DNA of 64,000 bases, taken from Erythrophleum ivorense (Eukaryota; Streptophyta; Magnoliopsida; Fabales; Fabaceae). Location: the NCBI GenBank assembly GCA_026724425.1, contig JAIUCV010000001.1:4226001-4290000 (forward strand), given 5' to 3'. A program made the position numbers and the translations under genes. Shown here one piece after another: positions 15,001 through 26,210 of the stretch. Under the pieces are notes generated by a model. That model did no database searches, was not told the origin of the DNA, and was given only the letters and a program-made list of their open reading frames with translations. Each line of letters begins with the position of its first letter. The stretch's first letter is position 1.

Positions 15001-17871
15001 GTTGCATTTGCAAAAGTTGCTCAAAAGAAAAAATTTCACTACAAAAATCTGGTTGTCTAATCTATAAATTTTACAGCTCCCAGACAGCATTTTTGAATAT
15101 TAGAGATGAGACAGCCTACAGTCATCAACTCAGAGCATTAAAAAAAACTACACAAATGTGGTGTTTGGTGTTGTCTCTACATGGTGCGCAATGGATGGTG
15201 CCACTTTCTGTTAGGAAACCTCTATGTGGCCGTGGAAGAATTTCTGGTGTTAGGAAGAAATTTGAAATTGGGCCATAACAGCTTAAATATATAGATTCTT
15301 CAGCTTCAGATGAGTGACCATATTTCCAACAGCAAGGAAAATTTTTTGGAGATCTTGAGTTATTGACTAAATTATTTGTTGCTTTGGTGTCAGCTCATTT
15401 ACCCTTGAATCCATATATGTCTCTGCAGGATATTTCAGATTCTGTCTTTTAGATAGAGGCAACATTTTGGTCTAGGTTATGTAACATTTTCTATACAACT
15501 TGTATACTTGGGTTGTCCCATTGGCCTTCTTGAATAAATAACATATTTCTCACAAATAGACAGAAGATAACAATAGTTGCACTAGGTCAGCTCTTTAGCA
15601 TTATGAAACCATGTTTTAAGAGGCTGAACAGACAAAAGACAACCACAGAACAGTATGATTGACGAAGGCACAGATATCTGACAAGGATTCCTTATAATAA
15701 TCATAGAAGTAGATAAATTTTATGCATGTAACATGAATTCAGATTATCTAAGGAAAAAGATGCAGCAACAAAATAAATTCAAAATCAAGATATAGGATAA
15801 AAAAGAATATGGATGCATGTGTGTTGCATCACAATCATATTTCTACTTCTTTTGCCCTTTTTCTGTCATCACAATTCCCAGACAAGGCCCACTTAGAAGA
15901 ACATTCTAATACCCAGATGCCTGAACACCCCCCGGAGCAAAGGAATGAAGCTACAATTGCATTGAAAACCCAATGCAGAAAAATTCAAAGGCATCTACCT
16001 TATTTTGCGCGATGGCTTAGCTGTTCCTGAAACATTTACAAGCTCAGCTTCCAGCTCTTTTTTCTTCAGAAAGGAAAAATTGTACTTTATCATTTCCATA
16101 CAAAGGAGAACAAATGAAGCAGCATAAATAAGCAAATAAATTTAGCATACCATTGTGTCTCTCATTTTCTCGAACAAAATTGATTTTACAGGATCTTTAC
16201 CAATCCAACGACAAAGCTCAAGAGTCAATCCTTTAGAAGATGCACGGACATTTTGATCTTGATGATCAAAAAGTTCAGGAAGCATCTTCAGAATCCTTTT
16301 AGGGGGTACAATCTTTGCTCCAAATTCACTAATAGAATATGAACAAATTCTGCTTTATGAGATACCCATTGAAAGAAGGAAACTATGGCAAACTTTGCAA
16401 CAAATAAGTTCCAAACCTTAATGCCTGAAACATGACATCTATTGCAGGTACCACAGCTTTAGCAACTTTGTTCTTAATTGCTTTCTCCATGGCATCCTAA
16501 AAATTACCAAAACCAATAAAATATGACTAGCAGATGTACAGCAATTGATGTGTAAAAGGATTCTCCACATATAACTTAAGAACCAAAAATCACACCTAAA
16601 CCAAAGGACTTAGAAAAATCAAAATATAAAGATATTCTACATAAAAGATTGCCAAAACAAAACTTTGAAAGTAGACAAGAATGGGACCTCTACTTTAGAC
16701 TAACTAAATGCAAAATTGTCAAACTCGTGAGTTTAACTGAATTCATGGAGGTTCTTTGGGGATGTAAATTGCAAAGTTCCCCATAAAACCTTTGAACAGA
16801 TTAGTTTTTTTTCCTCCCTTTAGTGCTTAGCCCATGGATTCTGTATGGAAGTCACCCTAACAGTTATGTAACAAGACACCAGAGCTTTAAAATATTAATG
16901 TTCTTGTTTTTCCTTAGTCTAATGTTTGAGCCCTGCTTACGAGGTTGTATATAACAGTTATGTACTCATCCCAACTCTCCAACAAAATATGCAAGAAGGT
17001 TTTTGCAAGTCTTCCAGAACAAACTTGTCAACGGTTATATACAGTACAGATATTGCTAACTAAACGTTTATAGACTGAATATACCCCATGACTGAAACAA
17101 AATGGGTAGCCCAATTCCGGTTAGCTAAACACAAAATGCAAAACAAAGTGTAAGAGAAACCAAAGAGGGAGTAAACCACTGAATGACAACTACACATTCG
17201 AAAGAAGAGTACCAGAAAAGCATCCACTGCTTCCAATTCTACCCAGAGCATAAAAACGGCCTGAGCTTTCTCCACTGTCTTTGGTCTTCCCGTCAAACAT
17301 TTTGCCACAATGGCGTCACAGACTTCCTTAGCGTACCTATACAAATTTCAAATTCACATTCGCCCCAGAACAACGGCTATTAAACAAAAATTGCAGACAG
17401 GAAGGCATGCAAGAGAAAGAAAATCGAGAAGTATATTAAAAAAACCATCGTATCTAAACCTTCCAGCATCAGCATCAGCTGCTCGCAAGTAAGCAATCAG
17501 TGCATCGAGCGCCTTTTCCTGCACCGGCGCATTAGAGTCCGCCACAGTTTTCTTCAAAAAAGGACCTGCCAAATTCAAAAATTAAGATCCATACCAAAAT
17601 GCACCATATCACTTACTCATTACACTCACGAAAACGCCTAGATCCACCACGCAGAAATCGAAAACCAGCCTCCCATTGGGATCAAAGACGGAAACCCTAA
17701 CAAAAACTCACCAAATTCACGGATGCGAGGGTCCTTGGGATCGGAGATGGAGTCGCAGAGCGCCGCCAAATCGACATTGGCCTCGTTCCGCACCTTCCAG
17801 TTCTTGTGAAACAGCCGATCCTCCCATGGCAATTTCTTCGCCTCCTTCAACAATTTCTCTTCCTCGGACAT
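18..17871 (-). CDS. MOR1: MOR1/GEM1 microtubule polymerase (XMAP215/Dis1 family), 3' part outside window
   Basis: MOR1 binds tubulin through TOG domains, promotes microtubule growth and organises cortical, spindle and phragmoplast arrays (family knowledge). I recognise it along its whole length, from the N-terminal MSEEEKLLKEAKKLPWEDR through repeated TOG-type HEAT segments to the block before LGHNIEKVREKMREL. Exons, 5' to 3' on the minus strand: 17871-17712, 17565-17460, 17336-17213, 16496-16417, 16328-16151, 16063-15999, 14917-14835, 14722-14637, 14511-14398, 11309-11190, 10219-10117, 8694-8558, 8098-8033, 7950-7833, 7744-7704, 7227-7156, 7071-6964, 6856-6751, 5039-4927, 4827-4740, 4608-4508, 3658-3551, 3423-3318, 3239-3160, 3074-2925, 2784-2709, 2492-2368, 2275-2165, 2095-1946, 1820-1746, 1648-1567, 1460-1354, 1268-1170, 1078-1004, 909-814, 710-609, 512-411, 200-18. 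This gives about 1332 residues of a family length near 1980 and should cover TOG1–4 and part of TOG5. Phase closes at all 37 junctions with no stop. One intron uses a GC donor (8695-10116). No disabling change was seen. Confidence 0.96.
5040..6750 (-). other. MOR1 intron 18, 1.7 kb, no gene seen
   Basis: AT-rich intron between the exons ending at 6751 and starting at 5039. There is a short perfect hairpin (TGGGGGA…TCCCCCA) near 5710. Nothing else was recognised. Confidence 0.5.
8695..10116 (-). other. MOR1 intron 11 with non-canonical GC donor
   Basis: The upstream exon ends ...GTTGAAG at 10117 and the intron begins GCAGGT. The downstream exon starts AAGTCAAGACA at 8694 after TATGCAG. Only the GC donor keeps the family reading frame (…VDIVE-EVKTASKNKVPL…). 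Using the GT four bases further in shifts the frame. The intron also contains an LTR-element remnant at 8923-9744. Confidence 0.8.
8923..9744 (+). mobile_element. Small LTR-retrotransposon remnant in a MOR1 intron (TRIM- or Copia-like)
   Basis: Two diverged direct repeats start TGTTGAGAAACCTATCA at 8923 and 9494 and both end in GTTGAGCA (near 9107 and 9744). They share interior blocks such as GTGGGAGTG and GTCATCCTCTT. The base run before the second copy (GTTTGAGGGGAAA, 9481-9493) looks like a polypurine tract. The interior is under 400 bp with no ORF, so pol is gone or never existed. The LTRs have unequal length (about 185 and 251 bp) and I see no matching target duplication, so the element is old. 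Copia versus TRIM cannot be decided by eye. Confidence 0.6.
11310..14397 (-). other. MOR1 intron 9, 3.1 kb, with small repeats and no gene seen
   Basis: Largest MOR1 intron in the window. It holds a poly(A)-type run (about 11658-11676), a (TA)n tract near 11897-11911, a 26-bp tandem duplication near 11738-11793 (AAAAATGTCTCATTCACTAA repeated), and a 12080-12850 stretch with GC-richer segments resembling decayed repeat DNA (two near-copies of AATCAGCCGCC). A local inverted repeat lies around 13678-13740. I see no exon or gene in either strand. Confidence 0.55.
14918..15998 (-). other. MOR1 intron 6, no gene seen
   Basis: A 1.1-kb intron. The part at about 15150-15560 has higher GC than its neighbours and no intact frame, and it may be decayed transposon sequence. 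I could not assign a family. Confidence 0.4.
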
Positions 17872-18181
17872 TTTCACTCACACAATCCACCAATCTATTC
17901 ACACGAACCTTATCGATCTCCGCAAATGCGGGCTAAATTCTAGAGAAAGAAATCGAGAAGAAAGAAACAGAGAGTGTTTTTCGTTTTCTCTTGTCTCAGC
18001 CGAGAGCCGGCGGGAGAAGAACAAGAACCAAAACGGGAAAGTAAGGAACCTCTCAACGCCTTTTTATCTTCGCTTCAAAAACACAACAGAGAGAGAGAGA
18101 GAGTGTGTGTGTGTGTGTGGGGGGAGGAGATAGAAAGAGCGAGGGAGGTTTTTTTTTTCTATTTTTTCCAATTTTTTTCCA
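17872..18181 (-). promoter_or_regulatory. MOR1 5' leader/promoter-proximal region with CA/CT repeat
   Basis: Immediately upstream of the MOR1 ATG (17871-17869). On the coding strand it is pyrimidine-rich. A compound microsatellite at about 18088-18121 reads (CA)n then (CT)n on the minus strand, flanked by a C-run and an A/T homopolymer. CT-rich leaders and Y-patches are common near plant transcription starts. The exact start site cannot be read from sequence, so calling this leader rather than core promoter is inference. Confidence 0.5.
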
Positions 18182-19586
18182 CTTAGGATAGAGGTGGTAT
18201 TTTCAAATTTACGTTCTCGACGCAGTGTTAAACCCACCGCAAGAAATCAGCGCGTGAACTAACGTCATCGTAGAAGACAGAGTGGCGGTTTCGAGGGGTG
18301 GGGCTACCATAAGAGGCAGTGTGGCAAAACGTTTAGTCAGCGCGTTATGGGCACTCGACGATGTAGGCGCGTTGGAGGAGAAAGGATCATGATTTTGGTG
18401 GTACTTTGGTTGGGCCGGTTTAATTAAAATTACGTTCCGAAGGAATGAAAGGGTCCCTGATGTGTTTTATTGTGGGGACTCGAGAGCGGGAAGAGAGACG
18501 TCGTACTTGTATTAAAATTATTTTTTTCTAAAATAACTGAAAAAAAATATTTTCCTTTTTTTAATTTAGCATGTTAAAATTATCATCATTTCAAATCGAT
18601 GACCACCTCTTACACTCGATAATTTTTAATTGATTCTTTCTAAAATTGACAAATAAATTAAAATGTTTAGAAACACAAAAATTATCGTATAATTAAAGTA
18701 ATTATATCACTATAGTTTATTAATAAAACTAATTATTTTTAATTATTATAGTTTCATTTATGATTGTTTAAATAATGATTATATTCATGTTTAAAATGTA
18801 AATTATTATCACCTTATTTGTTATTTTAATTGTTTTAATATAACAGTAAATAGCACAACATTGGCTGAATTTAAATTGGCGAGTAAATTGAAAAATACTT
18901 ATGTTTTTCTCTCTTTTTTTGTGGGGGGGGGGGGGTGTTTAACAAGTAATTTAAGTCTTTTTCTGTTGCACGAGTGGGTCTTTTGATTTTAGTCTCTTTT
19001 TTTTCTTGGCATATCTCCGTTCCTTTTTGTCAATTAACACAATTGTTGTTGTTTCTCCTTCTAGCTTTCAAAATCAAATTTTAAACATGATCTATCTCTC
19101 TTGGTATCTCTTTTCTTTTCAACTCTCTCCATATGCTTCCAAATTAATCATGTTAATTTTTCTATGGAGATTACTTGAGTAAAATTGTATAAATTTTTAT
19201 TATTACATTTTTAATAAAATTATAATATGCAAATATTTTTATAAAAATATTATATTTTTATTTTCAAAAATTCATAAATCATTATTTTATTAAAATTTTA
19301 ATAACTCAAAAATTATACTTATATATTTTGGTAATTCCCCTCGCTCTTATTAAATTGTTTCTCCACTTTGATTTACTCTTGATAAAACTTTAGCTAGTTA
19401 CTCTTTTTTTATTAGAAAAATTGTATTTTATCTCTTAAATTAGAGTTTAATTACAACTTTAGTGCATCAATTTTAAAATATATAAAAAAGAAACTCTTAT
19501 ATTTAATTATAATCTTAGTATATGAACTTTAAAATATAACAAAATACTCCTTGTTCTTTATAAAAATAAAAGCAAATTAACTCTTA
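18182..19586. other. Intergenic DNA upstream of MOR1
   Basis: The first about 300 bp are GC-richer and could carry MOR1 promoter elements. After about 18500 the sequence is AT-rich with homopolymers (including a G-run near 18923-18936). No ORF or RNA gene recognised. Confidence 0.4.
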
Positions 19587-20708
19587 TGGTATGTTTGATA
19601 TGCAAGATAATGGAGGAATGGAAGTTGAAAAGGAGAAGGAAATGCTTCTTTTTGTGTTTGGTAGATTGGAAATACTTTTTGGGATAGAATCCTTTTCTAT
19701 TTAAATCAAGGCCAACTAAATTCATATGGAAAGCTACCACGTAGGACAAAATGATGGAAGGAAAAACATGATTGTCTCTAGATGTTAAATGGAAAAAAAA
19801 AATAGTGGCATAATATTACACATAAAGAATCTCATAACCTCTTATTTTGCTATAACAAACGAAAGAGGTGTCTTTTTTGATTTGCATACATTGTTGCACC
19901 ATTGCTCTCCATTTAGGCAAATCAATCATCCTCAAGAGTGACCCAAGTATGAATCATGATCTTTTCCTCTTCTAATGTGTGTTGATGGGGTTAGGTCACA
20001 AGAAGATGAAAACCACCATTAATGATTATGGTTTTGTACATTTAATAAGGATACAAGAGAAAACAAATCCAATTAGGTTTAGTTTATAGTGAGTGGTAGC
20101 CTCTAATATTTTGTCTACACTATTGTTGGTGTGCCTATTGGCTTAGCCAAACATAATCAAAAGGAGATTTAGGATAAAACAATGATAGATCTAAAGTTAT
20201 AGTCCTTAACAAATATGGGTGGAATGAGAGTTTTCCTGTGCCTTTTGTTGACATAAGCTTATAAGAGTTAAGTAAAGCCATTAAGCTTAAATGATATAAA
20301 AGTGAATTATGCTATATTATATGTCATCCCAAGTGTGTAAACATGTATTGATTTTTTTTATTTAGTACATTAAACTATATTGCTTGAATTTTAGGAAAAA
20401 ATACAATAAGGATGAATGTGCTAATAAGACTAATGAAGTGTTTGTTTGGGTTTTTTGTTTGGTTTTTATTAATGATATTATATTTTTTTTTAATATTTGT
20501 TATAGTTAGAGACAATTTCATATTTTTCTCTTGTTTATTTTCTCGTCCAACTATATTTCCACTCTACCAAATAAGAAAATGGGAAAATATTCTCTTTTCT
20601 TTTTGTATCATACCAAACAAGATTTTTATCTCCAAGATTACATTCCATTACAGTTTCTATTATTCTTTCATTCCCTTAAAAATCATTCTATTCTGCCAAA
20701 CATGTCAT
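19587..20708. mobile_element. Possible DNA transposon remnant with imperfect terminal inverted repeats
   Basis: The left end begins GGTATGTTTGATATGCAAGA and is followed by GGAATGGAAG-type sequence. The right end, read in reverse, begins GACATGTTTGGCAGAATAGA and also carries AATGGAATG-type motifs. Such (T/C)ATGTTTGG termini with ATGGAATG subterminal motifs are common in plant MITE/hAT-like elements. No transposase frame was found and target duplication is unclear, so this is inference from end similarity. Confidence 0.3.
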
Positions 20709-22404
20709 TAGTCTTGGGTACTAGCAACAATCAACTTAAATACACATATGAAATTATTTTATACTTATTGAGCAAATTACTATCACTCTATGCTTAAATT
20801 AATAATTGCACATTTTGGCCTATTTTGCCATGCAATATCTTATATAAATGCATTGCTACGATTTTGGTTAATAGACTAAAGAATATTCTTCTCTCCTTAT
20901 GAAGAAAGTTTTGTCCCAAGTAGAAATATTCAAAATAATATTATAATCACTAAAGATATCAATGTGAAAAATAAAAAGGGAAAAAGATTTTATGGCTATA
21001 AAAGTTAATTTAGAAAAAGTGTAATCTCCCTAAAAGTAAACCCTCAATTAAAATTAATGATAGGTGAATTAAATAATAAAAATTAATTACATAATAAATA
21101 CTTATAAAAGGAATTTCAGTAAATTCCTTGGACATGAAAATATTAAAAATTACTTAAAAAATAATTATAAAAAATTTAAGGTTCAAAATATAATTTTTAC
21201 TAAGACTATAATATAATATTCTTAGGGTTAAAATATGATCTTTTTCTAAAATAAAAACAATGGAATCAAAAAGAAATATTTTTATGAAAATGACTATGTT
21301 GATTATCGAAACGATATTTATAATTGGAGTTCGGAATCAAAAATTAGAATGAAAAAGATTATATCAAAGTTTAGTTGACTATAAATGCCCCTATAATATA
21401 CCAATAGAAGAAGTAGGGAAAAGCTTCTTAAGGAAGCCATAACCACCCTCCTTCTTTATAAATATCCTTCATTTTAGGCTTTGACTCTTAACTGGAAAAC
21501 ACACATCTTCACTTACAAAAAATATAATAGAAAGAGAAAAAGAAAGAGAGGCTGAGAGAGAGAAGCAGAGAATGTGAGAACAAAAAAGAAGAGATTACTA
21601 ATTCCACTTCTTATTCCTTTTAGCCTTTGATTATTATCCCTTATTGATTCCATCATTTGAAACAACTCTAAAGAAGAAGAGTTTAAAAGAGTAGTAAAGG
21701 AAAGAACGTGAAAGAAAGAGAGAAAAGGATTGAAAGAGCAAAACAAAGACAAGAACGTGCAAGAAGAAGTGGAAGGAGAAGAAAAGAAAATAAGGAAAGA
21801 ATATGCCCCTTTTGTCTAGTATATGAAGATGGTAAAAAACCCATGTTAAAAATTTAAGACCATTCAAATCCATAAAGTTGTGCATAAATATTTCCATAAG
21901 ATGATTAACTTGCAAATTTTGTCTAAGGACTTGTATTCTTTATTTATGGTTACTTTGCATCTTAATGCCTATATTTGAAAATTGGAAGAAAAACATTAGA
22001 AATTATCAAATAAAATTAGTCCATAACTAGTAAAAATTGAAAATAAGGCATTAATTTCATAATTAATAGTTTAAGGGCCAAATGAACTCCAAATGCTTCA
22101 AAATTTTAATATGTGATTGTCACATAAAAGAATTAGCATACCAAAATTAGTTATGTGAATTAATATGCTAAACAAATGCTTTCTCCTTCAAGGTGTTTAT
22201 GTGAATTAGTTAACATATATAAGTTGTTACATGTAAAATTTTTGAATTTTAGAGGTCTAACAGAAAACACCACAAGACATAACTTCGTGGTAGTATTAAA
22301 TCTCAAAACAAGAGTTATACTCTGTTTTGGTCATGGCACCCAAAAGTCAAGCGCAATGTGTCAAACTTCTATCCCACTTATAAGATAGCTTAAAACATAC
22401 TTAG
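20709..22404. other. AT-rich intergenic DNA up to the LTR element
   Basis: Apart from the promoter-like stretch near 21450, only AT-rich sequence is visible. The last about 150 bp before the LTR (22246-22404) partly resemble the sequence that follows the truncated 3' LTR at 37247, suggesting related repeat DNA on both sides. The target-site sequence just before the LTR would be CTTAG (22400-22404) if the duplication is 5 bp. Confidence 0.4.
21440..21560 (+). promoter_or_regulatory. Promoter-like stretch without a recognisable downstream ORF
   Basis: A pyrimidine-rich block (CCACCCTCCTTC) is followed by TTTATAAATATCC at about 21452-21464. About 30 bp further is an AACACACATCTTCAC-type leader and then a long purine-rich tract (about 21520-21790). 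This matches the layout of a plant core promoter and start region. No long ORF follows on the plus strand, so it could be a noncoding transcript, a relic, or chance. Confidence 0.3.
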
Positions 22405-23063
22405 TGTGAACACCGTATTTTGTCCGGGTATATCTCAAAAATAATTATAAAGCTAAAATAATTAAAAATGAAATAAAATCCAAAACAGAAAAAGTCCTCT
22501 TAGTTTAATAAAGCTAAAAAAAAAAAATAATAATAATAATAATAATAAAGACTTAAAATTAAAATTAAAAAAAAGGAAGAGTAAAATTAATCCAAAATAA
22601 AAAAAATATATCTATCAAAAGGGGAGAGTAACAAAAATCCAAAATAAATGAAATAGAAAAAAAGGAAAGAGAAAACTAAAAGAGAATAGGCCCATTTTGT
22701 TAAAAAAAAAAAAGAGTTCAACCCAAAGTTATTCCGAAATTGGGCCTAAAATAAGCCTCTCCATGAGTTCTGGGCCTCCAGCCTCTTTAACTCGAACCCA
22801 CTAATGCATTGGGTCTCCAGCTTCTCCAACCCGAACTCAGTAACCCGGAAAATACATCGGGGACCCTTGAAACCGAGAAAGAAAAAAAAACCTAGGCAGA
22901 CTGGTCCCCCTCTCTCTCGTCTGTCTGACAGTATCGCGAGGCACCTGCAGGAGCAAGGCGACGCGATGGTACGAAAGGGGGTGCGCGAGCACGACGAACC
23001 GGTACTGGGGTTAGTGGAGCAGAGGGATACGGAGAAAGGAGGGACCACGCGGGGAGGATGGGA

Positions 23064-23110
23064 GACGCCTATAAAAAACCGAAGGGAATTCGAAGGAAGG
23101 GGATTTTTCA
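23064..23110 (+). promoter_or_regulatory. LTR promoter (TATA box)
   Basis: CCTATAAAAAACC at 23068-23080 lies in the only GC-rich part of the LTR, so transcription would be expected to start about 30 bp downstream, near 23100. A possible splice donor (CAAG|GTACTA) occurs near 23347. If the start is right, more than 3.6 kb of LTR lie in the transcript as R/U5. Start and donor are inferred. Confidence 0.5.
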
Positions 23111-24508
23111 GATTTTCGATCTGAGGGTTGAGGGATTCGGGATTAAAGAGAGGAAGTGAGGGCTGTGGGGTTTTTCTGGAGGGAGGAAAGGACCGAGGGA
23201 GACACGATAGGGAGAGTTCCTTGTGGGCTCGATCTTTTTCTGGACATTGAGGAATAGGCTCGAGAGACAACGGGAACGCAAAGAGGCAGAAGGTAGAAGT
23301 CGAGTGTGGTGCGAAGGAAAACAAGGCATCCAGATTCCAGCAACAAGGTACTAGTCAAATTTTAATTCAATGCCTGTTTGGGTCTGAAATCGTCGAATCA
23401 TGTCTGGTATCCCGATCTTATCCCTGTAACCAAATAATCCTTATCTGTACTATTCATATCCGCTTTGTTTCTGATTTGAAGAAATTTCTGCTTGTGATTG
23501 AGGCATTTTTTTTTGGGTGTCTGAGCGCCGAATAATGTATTTTCTATCGCCCAGTCCTGTTACTGCAATTGAGTGGTTGTCATATGCATTGTCTTGTGTT
23601 TGCTTCGCTTCTGGTTAGTGTAATTGTAGTTCATGTCGGGAATGTGATTCGATTGGTGTATGAATGCTGAATAACCTGCTTACTAATTTCTGGTTCCCTC
23701 TCTGTAACTGGGTGGTGGTTATATGGGTTTTGCTTCGTTACGGGTTAGCATAGTTGTAGCTTGTGTCTGGGCATGATTTGGGCTGGGACATGATTGCTGA
23801 ACAATTTGTCATTTAAAGGGGTTACTTCGTCCTTTGTCTCACTAGCAATACATTAGGAGTTTCCCCCCCCTGAAAATACTGGTAATATTGTATATAGAAG
23901 AGGATTATAATGTCCTGAGAAGGTAAAACCTATTTTAATTTGAAACCTGAATATTGAATTAGGAGGAGATGCTAAAAAAAAAAAAAAGAACACGGCCTAA
24001 ATGATAATGATCCCATCGGGTTAAGGATTCTGTACAATGGGACGACGTCCCTGTAAGTTTAGAATGTACATTTTTGGTGGATTTCTTAAAGTCATATTAC
24101 CTATATTCTTTCTGCTTTTATTGATGACTCGGGCTGATTGATGGAGCCAATGGAAAGTATAGATTCGTAATTCAGGGAGTATATCCTTCCAGCCGACGGA
24201 AAAAATGGCGCAGGGGGGTATGTAATCTGCGTCGCTTTTAAGAAAAGAATTGCAATTTGTGTAGCTTTTGATTGTGTATTATCAAGCATTGTAAATATAC
24301 TCAAAGATCATGTATGGAAATATGGAAATATAGCTGCACACCTAGCACACACATCAAGCTATTATTTCGATTTGTATTTTTAGATAATGCTGTGTGGGAT
24401 TTCATATCCCCCTAAGCAACCAGGGACAGGCCAAAAGGCCATGTGTGGCAATAAGCCTCCATGATACCTTTTGGGCTTTGGATAGATCTAGTTTTTTTTA
24501 TTTATTTT

Positions 24509-24826
24509 GGGCTCCAATAGCCCCGTTCAAAAGTTTTCAAAAAAAAAAACGTTTTGGGCTTCTAGCCCTATCCGAAATATTCAAAAAAAAAAATGCTTTT
24601 GGGGCTCCCATGGCCCCATTCTAAAGATTTTAAAAAAAACGCTATTGGACTCCTAGCCCTATTCGAAGTATTCAAAAAAATAAAAATGCTTTTGGGCTCC
24701 CATGGCCCCATTCTAAAGATTTCAAAAGAAAAAGTGTTTTGGGCTTCTAGCCCTATTCAAAGAAATCTAAAAATACTTTTGGGCTCCAATGGCCCCATTC
24801 TAAAGATTTCACAAAAAAAAGGGGGA
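24509..24826 (+). repeat. Seven-unit ~46-bp tandem array of hairpins inside the 5' LTR
   Basis: Units have cores at 24509, 24556, 24601, 24647, 24694, 24741 and 24781. Two subtypes largely alternate: GGGCTCC(C/A)ATGGCCC followed by CATTCTAAAGATTT, and GGGCTTCTAGCCC followed by TATTCGAAGTATTC. Each core is a GGGC…GCCC inverted repeat with a 3–7 nt loop. A-runs separate the units. The same array is in the 3' LTR. Confidence 0.85.
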
Positions 24827-24829
24827 AGT

Positions 24830-26210
24830 TCAAAACAAAAATAGAATTGAAAAAAGAAAACCAAGGTAAAAGAAGAAAAAAAATATAAAAGGAACAAAAT
24901 AAAAAAAAAAGTCAAAACAAAACCAATCAAAATTTAAAAATAAAGACAAAAGAAAAAATTAAGAACAAATGTCATATCTAATAAAAGAATTTTATTGGAA
25001 AAATTAAAAAAATAGCAATAATAAAATAAGATAAAGAAACAAAATTAATTCTATCTTTTGCAAATTAAAACATACCAACTAATACTAATTTTGTTTTTTT
25101 TTTTGTTTTTTTTGGCTAAAAGTAAAAGTAGTCTTTATGTTTTTCATCTTTTCACCTAATAAAAAAGGGGAAACAACAACAAAAAAATAGAAAAACAAAA
25201 ATGATGAAAAAGGAAAAGTTGAAAATGTAAGAAAAGTAAAATTAAATTTATCTTTAACAAATCAAAACACATTAACTAATTTTAAAGCCTGTTTTATTTG
25301 TTAAAGGAAAAATTAATTTTGGTTTTTTTTACTTTTTCACCAAGAAAAAAAGAGAATGCAAAAAGGAGTGAATTAAAAATAAAAAAATAAACGAGGAAAA
25401 GAAAAAAAAAACAAGAAACTCAAAAAATAAAAATAAAATAAAAACTAAATACCATAATAAAGCAAAAGACAATTCAAAACAAAGACAAAAAAGAATAAAC
25501 AAAAAGAAGAAAAATGAAAAACAAAAACACAAAAACCAAAATGCTAAAAACTTAAAAATAAAACAGAATAAGGCAAAGATTAAACAAAACAATAATAAAA
25601 TAAGCAACAAAGAAAAGAAAATAAAAACATAAAACAACAACAAGAAAGAACAATTGAAAAACAAAGGGAGAAAAGTGAATCAAAAAAAAAAATCAAGAAA
25701 ATAAAAAGGAAATAGAAATCAAAAATTAAAAGACAATCCAAAACAAAACACAAAAATTTCTTTGGAAAAAGGAACAATTAAAAAGGGGAAAAGAGAATCA
25801 AAAATCAAGAAAACAAAAGGAAAACAAAACAAAACAAAAATAAAAATAAAAATAAAAATTGAATGAAAAGCAAAAAAAAATGGTAAGAAAAGAGAGAGAA
25901 ATTGAAAAGATAAAGGAAAGTAAAATCGTCTTTACTTTTAACAAATTAAAACACAATCAACCAATTTCAAAATCGTTTTATTTGTTAAAAGGAAATGTAA
26001 GTTTTAATTTCTTAGTCTTTTCGAAAAACAAAACAAAAAAAAAACAAAAATAAAAATAAAATTGAATGAAAAACAAAAAAACAAAAAACAAAAAAAACAT
26101 AACAAAATCAATTAAGAATTAAAAATCAAACATAAACAACAAATAAAAAAAAATAAAAAGCAAAAAACAAAAAACAAAAACAAACAAAACAAATCATCAA
26201 CCAAATACAA
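24830..26210 (+). repeat. A-rich, T-poor low-complexity tract of the LTR
   Basis: About 1.4 kb is dominated by AAAAC/AAAAT/AAAAG words with very few T runs on the plus strand. Short T-rich islands interrupt it at about 25080-25140, 25300-25330 and 25975-26030. Apparent minus-strand proteins (Phe/Leu-rich) are translation of this composition, not genes. Confidence 0.8.

Noticed and set aside
21480..22050. Primary microRNA transcript after the promoter-like stretch
   Set aside because: No known plant miRNA sequence and no suitable hairpin was seen.
22746..23324. 192-residue minus-strand frame
   Set aside because: Lies in the GC-rich U3/promoter part of the 5' LTR, Ser/Pro-rich without family features, opposite to the element.
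24509..24826. Repeat array as a CRISPR array
   Set aside because: Plant LTR context, units are contiguous diverged repeats without unique spacers, and no cas genes.
25329..25777. Long Phe/Leu-rich minus-strand frames that look like membrane proteins (also 35912-36313)
   Set aside because: They are the reverse strand of the A-rich LTR tract; composition, not selection, makes them hydrophobic.
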